Source: Anaerolineales bacterium (GTDB taxonomy: Bacteria; Chloroflexota; Anaerolineae; Anaerolineales; Villigracilaceae). From it: a DNA stretch of 64,000 bases. The stretch's first letter is position 1, and every line of letters starts with the position of its first letter. The translations under genes were made by a program, and so were the position numbers. The notes under the pieces are model-generated. The model was given only the letters and a program-made list of their open reading frames with translations, searched no databases and was not told the origin of the DNA. Location of the stretch: positions 1 to 64,000 of the forward strand of contig JACZJB010000267.1 in assembly GCA_014860805.1 (NCBI GenBank), read 5' to 3'. Shown piece by piece: positions 15,840 through 25,021 of the stretch.

Positions 15840-18272
15840 TTATTCGTATGCCAATACTTCCCGAATGGTCAGGCGCGCCGCATTGCGTGCAGGCACTATG
15901 GACGCAACTACGGAAAGAACCAATACCAGCCCAAACCAGATTGCATATCCCAAATATGTAAAAACCACCTCAATGGGAGTTTCAAAGACAGCCAGGCTGA
16001 CAATATAGGAAAGTCCATAGGTGAACGGTATGGAAACCCCAATTGCCAGGATAAACGAGAGCGTGCCGATCACAAAGCCTTCCGCAATGATAGTCCGCAT
16101 GACGGCACGATCATCTGCGCCAATGGCACGCATAATCCCGATCTCACGGGTGCGTTCAAGGACATTCATACCCATGGTGCCCGTGAGTCCCATGGCGCCG
16201 ACAACAGCAGTCAACACTGCCATGATGAGCAGGAACGTAACGAGAATATCCAGACTTTCAAGCGCGCTATCCAACGATGCGAGGCCTGATTCTGCTTTAC
16301 GGACTTTAAATCCTGCGTCGCGGAAGAAGCGATCCAATTCCTCCGCCATCAAATCCTGGGACGTGCGATCATGCTGTGAGGTCACAACGCGGAAGGACGA
16401 GGAACGATTTGGCAAGTTGGTAATTTGAGCGGCATATTCAAGCGGTATGTACCCAAATACACCTTCCTGCCCAACAAATTTGAACAACCCGATCACTTCC
16501 CACGTTTCCTCCCGCCCGTTGACTTTTAGCGAGATGGAGTCGCCCGGCTTGAGGGCAGGATAGGTATCCAGCACCTTCTCACTCAACAGAATCTTGCGGA
16601 CATCTGCTGCCCGCATCCATCGTCCCGCAACCAGGATCGGCTCGATCAATTTACTTTCAGCAGGCGGCGCAAAGACATTTATGTTCTCAGCCACTGTTCC
16701 ATCGGCGTAGAGGAGTTCAAACGAAAGGAATTGCCAGCCTTCCACAGATACTACGTCTGGATTCTGCAATGCAAATTGTTCCACCTCGCGAATGCGATAT
16801 GACTTGTCAAAGTCCAGCGTGATGTCAGCGCGGAAATATTTCCCGATGTCACTCATGTAATCGTGCAATGTGACACGCACATTAAACACAGCAATAAAGA
16901 TCGCGCCTCCCATCGTTAATGTGAAGAGCGTTAACATCAGGCGTCCGCGGCGGCGGAATGTATTGCGGATGGAGATAATAAACGGGCGCGGGAAGTGAAT
17001 ACCCCGTCTGGCTAAAATGTTAGTCAGGCGCACCAGCATCCAGTCAAACCAGTTAACACGGCTTTCCTGTTTTTGCGATTTGTTTTCATCACCTGTTATG
17101 TCGCCGCTCAGGGCGCGTAAAACCGTAATGCGCGACCCATTAACAACCGGCGCAATTCCCGCAACCAAAGGGACAAGAACACCGATCACAATTTGAATGA
17201 TGAGCGCCATCGGCACAATGCGATAGCCAAGCAAGTTGAATCTTAACTTGTCAGCCATAAACTCGGCAAGCCTATACGCACCCCACCCACCCGCGGGAAC
17301 CGCGATCAACAGCGCCAGGAAGCTGAACGCCATAATGAGCGTGAGGTACATGGCAAAAACCTGATTACGCCTGCCGCCAACCAGTTTGATCACGCCGATA
17401 TGACGCAAGTGCTGACTGAGCAAGGCATCCAGCGTGTTGGCAATCAGCGAGCTCGAGAGGAAAACGATCAAAACACCAAGCGCCATCAAAATGCCGAGAA
17501 CAGCGTTGATGATATCTGCAAGCGGATACTTGTTCTTTTCGGAGAAACGGGTACGAATAACATCCGTGCCATTTCTTTCCAGCTTATCTTTAATATCGGC
17601 TCCTGCTTCATGGATGTAATTCAGATCATCCACATTCTTAGACAGGGTTACGTATGCGCGATTAAATAAATCATCAGGCTGGCGTAGTGTCGGCATGGTT
17701 TTCATTGAAACAAAGCCGAGCGAAGGGGCTAGAAAATCTCCCGCACTCGAACTCGAATCCTGCACAATTCCGACGATCTTTAATTGTTTCGTGGTGCCGT
17801 CAGGCAACTCAAGAACGATATGGTCGCCAATTTCAAAGTCGATCTTTTCGAGCGTTCTCTTATCGAGCAAGATCTCATCTTTTTTTGCTTCAGCCGCCCC
17901 TGCAATCGGGCGCAACAAGTTGATCGTATTGTCTTCAAAACTTTCAAAAGCAATCACATCCAACGATATCCAGGTAGTGCTGCCAGCAGTGCGCGCGCGG
18001 AAATTAGTCACACGCCGCGCATCTGCATCCGCTACCCCATGCATGTTGCGGATGGTTTCCAGAACATCCTGATCGAAATTTGCCGTCCGTAGTTCGATAT
18101 TTGACGGATTATTCTGCGCGTACGAAACGCCCATATCATTCCCAATGATCTGGTATGCGCCGGCAATAACTCCAATCGAAAATACTCCCACAGCGATGGA
18201 AAACACCACCAACAAGGTGCGTCCCTTGTTATCCCATAAATCGTGTAAAACCTTACGCCATCTTGGTCTCAT
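15840..18272 (-). CDS. ABC transporter permease, MacB/FtsX-like (two FtsX-like modules)
   Basis: N-terminal KVLHDLWDNKGRTLLVVFSIAVGVFSIG; C-terminal MNVLERTREIGIMRAIGADDRAVMRTIIAEGFVIG. Confidence 0.93.
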   Translation of the reverse strand: MRPRWRKVLHDLWDNKGRTLLVVFSIAVGVFSIGVIAGAYQIIGNDMGVSYAQNNPSNIELRTANFDQDVLETIRNMHGVADADARRVTNFRARTAGSTTWISLDVIAFESFEDNTINLLRPIAGAAEAKKDEILLDKRTLEKIDFEIGDHIVLELPDGTTKQLKIVGIVQDSSSSAGDFLAPSLGFVSMKTMPTLRQPDDLFNRAYVTLSKNVDDLNYIHEAGADIKDKLERNGTDVIRTRFSEKNKYPLADIINAVLGILMALGVLIVFLSSSLIANTLDALLSQHLRHIGVIKLVGGRRNQVFAMYLTLIMAFSFLALLIAVPAGGWGAYRLAEFMADKLRFNLLGYRIVPMALIIQIVIGVLVPLVAGIAPVVNGSRITVLRALSGDITGDENKSQKQESRVNWFDWMLVRLTNILARRGIHFPRPFIISIRNTFRRRGRLMLTLFTLTMGGAIFIAVFNVRVTLHDYMSDIGKYFRADITLDFDKSYRIREVEQFALQNPDVVSVEGWQFLSFELLYADGTVAENINVFAPPAESKLIEPILVAGRWMRAADVRKILLSEKVLDTYPALKPGDSISLKVNGREETWEVIGLFKFVGQEGVFGYIPLEYAAQITNLPNRSSSFRVVTSQHDRTSQDLMAEELDRFFRDAGFKVRKAESGLASLDSALESLDILVTFLLIMAVLTAVVGAMGLTGTMGMNVLERTREIGIMRAIGADDRAVMRTIIAEGFVIGTLSFILAIGVSIPFTYGLSYIVSLAVFETPIEVVFTYLGYAIWFGLVLVLSVVASIVPARNAARLTIREVLAYE

Positions 18273-18289
18273 AAACTTCTTTCACAGAC

Positions 18290-18322
18290 CTGACGGGTTT
18301 TGCAAACCTGTCAGGTCTACAT
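18290..18322. repeat. Intergenic palindrome AGACCTGACGGGTTTTGCAAACCTGTCAGGTCT
   Basis: 15-bp stem with one G-U type mismatch and a 3-nt loop, between the kinase gene and the permease gene. Confidence 0.8.
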
Positions 18323-18324
18323 TA

Positions 18325-20412
18325 CTACTTCAACAATTCGCTGACTTCGCTTGCAGAATACGGCTTCACGGTTACGTCTTTCACGCCATTGCGCAGGAAT
18401 TTTGTTACGCGTTCGGGATTGATCGCGGAAGTGAGGATCACAGTTTTCGCGGCAAGTCCTGCATTTGAAAGGGCAGACAGGACATCGGTCAGGGGAACAG
18501 AGGCGATGTTTTCATCCACGAGAATTAAGTCGGCGGCGGGAATCTTTTTCAAATCGACAGACTGGGTTAATTTGATCTTTGAATCCTTAAGCAATTCAGC
18601 AAAGAGATTTGACCAATCATCGTTGTCGTCGATCAAAAGGAGATTCTTCACGCCTCCTGCCTGAACCTGGGAATTGTTCACCACCCCTCGAGGCAGATAC
18701 ATGGCGACGGTAGTGCCTCTGCCCTGCTCGCTGACAAGTGCAATGCGTCCCTGAGATTGCGAGACAACATGCATGGCGGCGGGCAGACCGAGTCCGTGAT
18801 GCGATACGCCGCGCGTGGTATAGAACGGAGACCAAGCCTTGCGCATCGTCTCTTCGTCCATGCCTACGCCATCATCTTCTATTTCAATTTCGAGAAGGCC
18901 ACGTTCTTCCGTAGGATGGACACTCACCTTCACGGATTTCGCACCCGCTTCGGCAGCGTTTTGCAAAATATTGCCAAGTGCGCGAGTAAGCTGTGTGCTG
19001 TCTGCGATCACATATGCGGCGGCGGGAGCAATATCGACTTTGAGTGCGTTTTCAGAAATGTTGCGCTCAGAAGCGGCAGTCCGCAGCACATCTGCAAAGA
19101 GGACGGGGCGCGGCTTCATCTCACGCACGGCGCCGATCAACTGTTCCTTCACTTGGATGATCTGTGCGGCGCTTTCGGAGATCATATCAAGATCTTCTTT
19201 CAAAGATTCGACATCCACCTTTCCATCAGCGATCTCTTCACGCAGGCGGGCAACTGTCAGCGAAATGGGAAGAGTCTTGTTGCCGATCCAGTGAATGGCT
19301 TCGGTGGAGGCGGTTGTCAGTGCTTCAAAGACCTTGTTGCGTAAAATTTCGTTGTGTGCTTCTTTGAGTTCATCGATGAGTCTTGCATTATTGATGGCAA
19401 CCGCAAGATGTTCCGCCATTGTCAACAAAGTGGTGATGTCATCTTCGCTGAACGCGCGTTCCTCCGAGCTCTGAATGGTGACAGCGCCCACTGCTTTACC
19501 GCCATAAACAAGAGGCAGCGCCATCTCCGAACGAGTATGCGGCAAATGCGGATTCTTGAAATGCACCCGCTCCTCGCCGACATCCAAGGCAATACGCGCC
19601 TCACCCATGGCAATGCACGCGCCGATCATCGAGTCTGTTCCAATTTTAAGTTTGTGACCTTCTGCCACCATGGCTTTGCCTGCCTTGCCATATCCAGCGC
19701 GAAGGACAGCGTATTCACCTTTTTCATCCAGAAGGAAAACACCCGCGTAATACAAACCATAGGATTCGCAAATGATATTTACAGTTTGCGGGAGAAGTTT
19801 TTCAAGATCGAGAATGGAAGTGACTTCCTTGCCCACACGGTTCGCAGCTTTGAGCAAACGGGAGCGGCGCTCTGCCTGGCGGTGTAAATTGGAATTTTGA
19901 ATGGCAATCGCAAGCTGGTCAGCCATGGTCTGCAAGGCGGCGATATCTTCATCATGGAAAGCCGCCTCTTCAGTGGACTGTACTGTTAATGCGCCGATGA
20001 CATCGTCACCGACAATTAATGGAAGCGCCATTTCGGAGCGGGTCTTGGGAAGGTGGGGATTTTCAAAGAAAACCGCCTCGTGCCCGACGTCCAGAGCGAT
20101 GCGTCCCTGACGATTGGCAATGGATGCGCCGATCATCGAGTTCCCGCCGATGGCAAGCTTATGTCCTTCGGTAATCATCGCCCTGCCAGCCTCTCCACGG
20201 CCCGCGCGAAGAACAGCGTATTGTTTTTTATCGTCAAGCAAAAAGACGCCAGCGTAATAAAAACCAAATTCATCACAAATGATATCCACGGTGCGCTGGA
20301 ATAATTCGTATGGGTCCAGGATGGTGGTGATGTTCTTGGCAGCGCGCGCCGCGGCTTTCAACAAAGTAGCATGTCGTTGAATATCGTTTGTCATAAGTCC
20401 TCTATTTTTCAT
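18325..20412 (-). CDS. Sensor histidine kinase with two tandem GAF domains and C-terminal receiver-like domain
   Basis: Duplicated FYYAGVFLLDDKKQYAVLRAG...TRSEMALPL GAF units; HATPase GNILQNAAEAGAKSV...EDDGVGMDEET...GLGLPAAMHVV. Confidence 0.9.
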   Translation of the reverse strand: MKNRGLMTNDIQRHATLLKAAARAAKNITTILDPYELFQRTVDIICDEFGFYYAGVFLLDDKKQYAVLRAGRGEAGRAMITEGHKLAIGGNSMIGASIANRQGRIALDVGHEAVFFENPHLPKTRSEMALPLIVGDDVIGALTVQSTEEAAFHDEDIAALQTMADQLAIAIQNSNLHRQAERRSRLLKAANRVGKEVTSILDLEKLLPQTVNIICESYGLYYAGVFLLDEKGEYAVLRAGYGKAGKAMVAEGHKLKIGTDSMIGACIAMGEARIALDVGEERVHFKNPHLPHTRSEMALPLVYGGKAVGAVTIQSSEERAFSEDDITTLLTMAEHLAVAINNARLIDELKEAHNEILRNKVFEALTTASTEAIHWIGNKTLPISLTVARLREEIADGKVDVESLKEDLDMISESAAQIIQVKEQLIGAVREMKPRPVLFADVLRTAASERNISENALKVDIAPAAAYVIADSTQLTRALGNILQNAAEAGAKSVKVSVHPTEERGLLEIEIEDDGVGMDEETMRKAWSPFYTTRGVSHHGLGLPAAMHVVSQSQGRIALVSEQGRGTTVAMYLPRGVVNNSQVQAGGVKNLLLIDDNDDWSNLFAELLKDSKIKLTQSVDLKKIPAADLILVDENIASVPLTDVLSALSNAGLAAKTVILTSAINPERVTKFLRNGVKDVTVKPYSASEVSELLK

Positions 20413-20788
20413 TTAAAATTTTCTGGATCAATTCAACCAACCCCTGCTCACGCCCTTTGACGAAGAATGCGCTTGCGCCATGGGAAGCGGCATCCTTTGC
20501 GCGGCTCACTTCATCATAGGCGGTCAGGATCACCACGGGCAGGTCAGCCTTTTTCTTTTTCAGGTCATCGAGCAGGTCAAAGCCTGCGCCTGTTTTTGGC
20601 ATGCCGTCAAAGCCGGGCATATTCAAATCCAACACGGCAATGTTGACTTCACCTGCGTTTTCCGAAAAGACTTCGCTTCCGCTTTTGCAATCGGATGCGG
20701 TCAACACATCAAATCCTGCCCGCAAAAGAGTCTTCTCCAAACTGCGTTGGATCAACTTCTCATCATCCACTAAAAGAACTGTTGTCAT
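20402..20788 (-). CDS. Response regulator receiver protein
   Basis: MTTVLLVDDEKLIQRSLEKTLL...VAVLDLNMPGFDG-like block (AVLDLNMPG)...VVILTAYDE. Internal ATG at 20788 preferred over the tracked 20887 start. Confidence 0.92.
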   Translation of the reverse strand: MTTVLLVDDEKLIQRSLEKTLLRAGFDVLTASDCKSGSEVFSENAGEVNIAVLDLNMPGFDGMPKTGAGFDLLDDLKKKKADLPVVILTAYDEVSRAKDAASHGASAFFVKGREQGLVELIQKILNEK

Positions 20789-20807
20789 GCAACCTCCAAA
20801 AATAAAA

Positions 20808-22703
20808 TTATGATTTCTGAACGGGCAGGCGCACAAAAAAAGTTGCGCCTTTTCCCGCATCGCTTTCCAATGTAATCTTTCCGCCATGCTGATTCACGAT
20901 CTGCATCACTGAGGAAAGACCAAGCCCCGTCCCGCCGCTCGTCCCTTTGGTGGTGAAAAACGAGACCCAGATCTTATCTTGAATCTCTTTTGGAATCCCG
21001 GGACCGTTATCTTTTATGGTCACCAAAACAAAATTCGGATCATCGTCGCGGCGCCCATTCACAAAAATCTTCGGCGCAGAAGTCTTCCCCATCGCTTCCC
21101 ACGCATTCTTGATCAAATTATTGAAAACCTGTTCCACCTGTCTTACATCCACATGCGCGGCGGGCATATCATCCGCCCAATTCATCTCCACTACGCCATC
21201 AGGCAAGCCCATGCCTTCCACTGTGGCAGTGATCATTTCTCGCAAAGAAACAGCCGCATCGTTACGTTGACGCGCAGGACCAATCAAACCTTCCTTGATA
21301 TCCAAAATCGTTGCCGCACTCTTTTCGGCAATATCCAGATCTTCCATCAAAGATTCGACGCTGACCAATGCCTGCAATCGATTTGGCTTCATGGCGGACA
21401 TTTCGGCAAGGATGTGGTTCAAGTCGATACCCAACGCGCCCGCTTCTTCCTTGACCGTTTGAACTGCCGTTCGTAACGATTCATTATCCAACCCTGATTC
21501 ATCGATCTGCCCAATCAATGCCAGCAGATATCCCAAATCTTCGCGCACACGCTTGACACTGCCAGGGATCGGCGCAGCCTTGTTCCCCACCCAATGGATG
21601 GCTTCGCCTGTCGCGGTGGCAATCGCTTCAAATGTTTTCGTGCGTAAAATTTCAGCGTTCGCACTTTCAAGTTTATTCATCAATTGTGCGTTGTTGATTG
21701 CAATCGCAACCTGTTCAGCCATGGCTTGCAGCGAAGTGATATCGTCCTCGGAAAATGCGTTCAACTGGTTGCTCTGCACGGTCAATGCGCCCAGGGCGAT
21801 AGAATCAACTACCAGCGGCAGAGCCATCTCGGAACGAGTATCAGGCAAAAACGGATTCTTGAAGCGCGACTCCTCCCCATCCACATCCAAAGCGATTTTC
21901 GCTTCCTGACTCAGGATGGCAGACCCGATCATGGACTTATCATCCACGGGCAGGTGATAATTTTGCTCCATCATTTTGCGTCCCGCGGCGGCATATCCAG
22001 CACGCAGCACAGCCCATTGACGGTCTTCTGAAACGAGGAAGATGCCTGAATAATAAAAATTAAACTCGCTGCAAATGATGTTGACAGTATGCTTGAGCAG
22101 CTCATCCATGTCCAAAATCGAAGTTACCATTTGTCCAACACGCGCCGCGGTTTCAAGCAAGCGATGCCTTCGTTCGAGCATGGAGAACATGCGCTCGTTC
22201 TGCTGAAGCAGGTGCTTGTTCTTTTCCAGCGCGCTGCTCAATTGACGGATGTTGCCTTCAAGGCGTTCCACCAACTCCTGTTGATAGGCTTGCAAATGCT
22301 TCTCAGCATGTTCAAGTTTTTCGACTCTGCCATGTAAATATTCATTGACCAGTTCTTCAAAGTCATCTTCTATCGGTTTGGAGATAAAACCGACCGCCCC
22401 TGCTGCAAGCGCGCGTTCCCGCGCGCCGGGGGATGTATCCGCAGAAACAATGACGATGGGTGTATCCGGCAGCATTTTCTTCAAGCGGGTTGCAGCTTCA
22501 CTGCCTGTCATATGCGGCAGATTGTGATCGAGCAAAATCAGGCTGGGATTTGTTTCCTCGGCAAGCTGCAAGCCATCAAGTGGATCAGCAGCTTCAAGCA
22601 CCACATATCTATCCGAGAGCAGACGCCGCACAAGCGCGCGGGATTCATCGCTGTCTTCGATGTAGAGTATCTGCGGGAGTGAACGCGGGTCAGACGAGGG
22701 CAT
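20808..22703 (-). CDS. Hybrid receiver-GAF-histidine kinase
   Basis: N-terminal ILYIEDSDESRALVRRLL...ILLDHNLPHMTG receiver, GAF homologous to the adjacent kinase, HATPase FNNLIKNAWEAMGK...GPGIPKEIQ...GGTGLGLSSV. Confidence 0.93.
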   Translation of the reverse strand: MPSSDPRSLPQILYIEDSDESRALVRRLLSDRYVVLEAADPLDGLQLAEETNPSLILLDHNLPHMTGSEAATRLKKMLPDTPIVIVSADTSPGARERALAAGAVGFISKPIEDDFEELVNEYLHGRVEKLEHAEKHLQAYQQELVERLEGNIRQLSSALEKNKHLLQQNERMFSMLERRHRLLETAARVGQMVTSILDMDELLKHTVNIICSEFNFYYSGIFLVSEDRQWAVLRAGYAAAGRKMMEQNYHLPVDDKSMIGSAILSQEAKIALDVDGEESRFKNPFLPDTRSEMALPLVVDSIALGALTVQSNQLNAFSEDDITSLQAMAEQVAIAINNAQLMNKLESANAEILRTKTFEAIATATGEAIHWVGNKAAPIPGSVKRVREDLGYLLALIGQIDESGLDNESLRTAVQTVKEEAGALGIDLNHILAEMSAMKPNRLQALVSVESLMEDLDIAEKSAATILDIKEGLIGPARQRNDAAVSLREMITATVEGMGLPDGVVEMNWADDMPAAHVDVRQVEQVFNNLIKNAWEAMGKTSAPKIFVNGRRDDDPNFVLVTIKDNGPGIPKEIQDKIWVSFFTTKGTSGGTGLGLSSVMQIVNQHGGKITLESDAGKGATFFVRLPVQKS

Positions 22704-22705
22704 GT

Positions 22706-23857
22706 TTATCTGCTTCTGTAATCGGGAATTCGATGGGCTTCCAATCGTTTTTGAACGATTTTCGCCACCGCCTCGGCTGTGATCGGGGACTCGTTCATTA
22801 CGCGCACAAAATCTGCGCGCGGCAGAGCCAACACCTCCACAGGTTTTTTCCCTGCACGTACATTGGCAATGGATTTTCCGCCTTTCAGAAGTTCCATCTC
22901 GCCAAAGAATTCGCCGTCGCCCAATCGGGAAACGATGTTTTCATTTTTCTTTTTGCTCTGCAAAATCACTTCCACTTCACCGCTGCGGATCATGAAGAAA
23001 TAATCCGCGGGTTCATTGCGGGAGATAATGGTTTCATGCGGCTGATATGTGCGCTCTTCCACCAGTTTCGTAAACTCCAGCATGTGACGATGTCTCAATT
23101 GCGGCAATGACCTTGCAATCGTCTCGTCGATCAACTCGCCATCGGAGATGATGATGTTGCGATGGGTACGCGACGTGAGCGACGGGTCATGCGTGACCAT
23201 GACAATGGTCTTCCCTTGCGAAACAAAATGTTCAAACAGCCCGATGATCGTATCTGCGGATTTGGTATCAAGGTTGCCTGTCGGCTCATCGGCGATCAGA
23301 AGAGGCGGGTCACAAGCCATGGCGCGGGCAATCGCCGCCAATTGCTGTTGACCGGTGGAAACAAGAATGGGTAGTTTATTTGCAAATTTTTCCAAACCCA
23401 CCAGTTTCAATAATTCCATGGCGCGTTCGGGACGTTCATCGAAACCGTACATATCCACATAATCCATGGGAAGCATGACGTTTTCCAAAAGCGTAAGCAT
23501 GGGCAGCAGCTGGAAGAATTGGAAAACGATGCCCAGATTCTTGCCGCGCCAGTTGGACCGCTGGCTTTCGGTGACGCCTGTATAAATATCCTTGCCGTTG
23601 ACGATGACCTGCCCTTCGCTGGGATGGTCAATGCCTGTGACCATGTTCAGTAAAGTGGATTTTCCGCTGCCAGATTTACCGACAATGGAAACGAACTCGC
23701 CGCGTTTGATGGTTAAATCCACGCTTTTGAGGACGGTGAACTCGCCTGCCGCGTTGGCAAAACGTTTGGCGACGCCATGCAGTTGTATGATGGCGTCCGG
23801 TGAAGAGGAGGCTTCTCGGACAGAATCAACTGTCCGCGGCGAACGAGGCGCTTTCAT
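22706..23857 (-). CDS. ABC transporter ATPase fused to C-terminal cyclic-nucleotide-binding domain
   Basis: Walker A GKSGSGKST, Walker B LLIADEPTGNLDT, degenerate signature STGQQQLAAIARA; C-terminal PHETIISRNEPADYFFMIRSGEVEVIL...GDGEFFGEMELLKGGKSIANVRA. Confidence 0.94.
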   Translation of the reverse strand: MKAPRSPRTVDSVREASSSPDAIIQLHGVAKRFANAAGEFTVLKSVDLTIKRGEFVSIVGKSGSGKSTLLNMVTGIDHPSEGQVIVNGKDIYTGVTESQRSNWRGKNLGIVFQFFQLLPMLTLLENVMLPMDYVDMYGFDERPERAMELLKLVGLEKFANKLPILVSTGQQQLAAIARAMACDPPLLIADEPTGNLDTKSADTIIGLFEHFVSQGKTIVMVTHDPSLTSRTHRNIIISDGELIDETIARSLPQLRHRHMLEFTKLVEERTYQPHETIISRNEPADYFFMIRSGEVEVILQSKKKNENIVSRLGDGEFFGEMELLKGGKSIANVRAGKKPVEVLALPRADFVRVMNESPITAEAVAKIVQKRLEAHRIPDYRSR

Positions 23858-24600
23858 TTTCTGCGCCTCCGCATGGTTTTGTCGAATTTTGGTTCAGCCA
23901 GATCAATTTCATTTTCCAATTCGCCATCCGTAATTCTTAAGCTGCGTGAAAAGCGGCTAGACAAACCCAGATCATGCGTAACCATGACAATGGTCTTGCC
24001 TTGATCGGTAACGAGATGTTCAAAAACACCAAAGATATGGTCGGCAGTGATGGAGTCAAGGCTGCCGGTAGGTTCATCCGCGACGAGGATGGAAGGATCA
24101 TTGGCAAGCGCGCGCGCGATGGCGACGCGCTGCTGCTGTCCGCCGGAGATAAAGGCTGGCAGTTTATTTGCATGTTCCTCAAGTTCTACAAGTTGAAGCA
24201 ATTGCATGGCGCGTTCCTTTGATTCGCGCGGCTTGTAGTTGTCGGAAAGATCCATGGGAAGAGTGATGTTCTCGATGAGCGTGAGCATGGGCAAAAGTTG
24301 AAAGGACTGGTAGACAACGCCCATATTCTGGCCGCGCCAAAGCGCACGCTGGTCCTCGCTCATTGCATGGATCGAAATGGATTTCCCGCCGTTGGTGACA
24401 ATGACTTCGCCGCCGGAGAGATCATCCACGCCATTGATCATGTTCAACAAGGTGGATTTCCCCGCGCCCGATTTACCGACAATGCCAACGAATTCGCCTG
24501 CGTTGATCTTAAGGTCAACGTTCTTTAACGCGACGAAATCCCCCGCCGCAGTAGAGTAGGTTTTTGATACGTCCTTTAGTTCAATTAATGAGGTTTCCAT
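23854..24600 (-). CDS. ABC transporter ATP-binding protein (MacB/LolD-like)
   Basis: [41 protein letters not shown]. Confidence 0.96.
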   Translation of the reverse strand: METSLIELKDVSKTYSTAAGDFVALKNVDLKINAGEFVGIVGKSGAGKSTLLNMINGVDDLSGGEVIVTNGGKSISIHAMSEDQRALWRGQNMGVVYQSFQLLPMLTLIENITLPMDLSDNYKPRESKERAMQLLQLVELEEHANKLPAFISGGQQQRVAIARALANDPSILVADEPTGSLDSITADHIFGVFEHLVTDQGKTIVMVTHDLGLSSRFSRSLRITDGELENEIDLAEPKFDKTMRRRRK

Positions 24601-24694
24601 AATTCAACTTGATTTTACCGCTATTGTGCAATTCGTTGCAAAAGGCGGGTTTGCAAACAGATTTCAAATCCAGTTGGCGTACCCGAAGTAACAA

Positions 24695-24726
24695 AAAGAG
24701 GATGGCAGTCAGATTGCCATCCTCTT
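24695..24726. terminator. Hairpin terminator
   Basis: AAAAAGAGGATGGCA-GTCAGAT-TGCCATCCTCTT. Confidence 0.75.
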
Positions 24727-24742
24727 CTGGACTGTTCTATTT

Positions 24743-24925
24743 TCAATCAGACTTCCTGTTACCTGCGGCGAACCAGCCGCCCACAGCAACTCCACTGCCA
24801 AAGCCGTAGACAAACATGCCAAGTTTAACAGGGGTGGAAACATCCGCCCATATCCCAACGGACGCGGAAACTGCCAACACTAAAAACAAAAGCCCCATTA
24901 CGACCAATGTATGTTTTGATTTCAT
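24743..24925 (-). CDS. Small two-TM membrane protein
   Basis: 60 aa, hydrophobic segments LVVMGLLFLVLAVSASVGIWA and LGMFVYGFGSGVAVGGWF. Confidence 0.55.
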   Translation of the reverse strand: MKSKHTLVVMGLLFLVLAVSASVGIWADVSTPVKLGMFVYGFGSGVAVGGWFAAGNRKSD

Positions 24926-25021
24926 CTTTTCTCCTTACGAATAAAGTGTGCTTCAACTATTATCCCGTTGTACCCATAAATTTCACCATCTGCTGACGGT
25001 ATTGGGCGAATGCCTTGCTGT

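Noticed and set aside
20788-20887. Extended N-terminus of the receiver protein (MAERLHWKAMREKAQ...)
   Set aside because: Overlaps the upstream kinase 3' end; the receiver domain begins at the internal ATG (MTTVLLVDDE).
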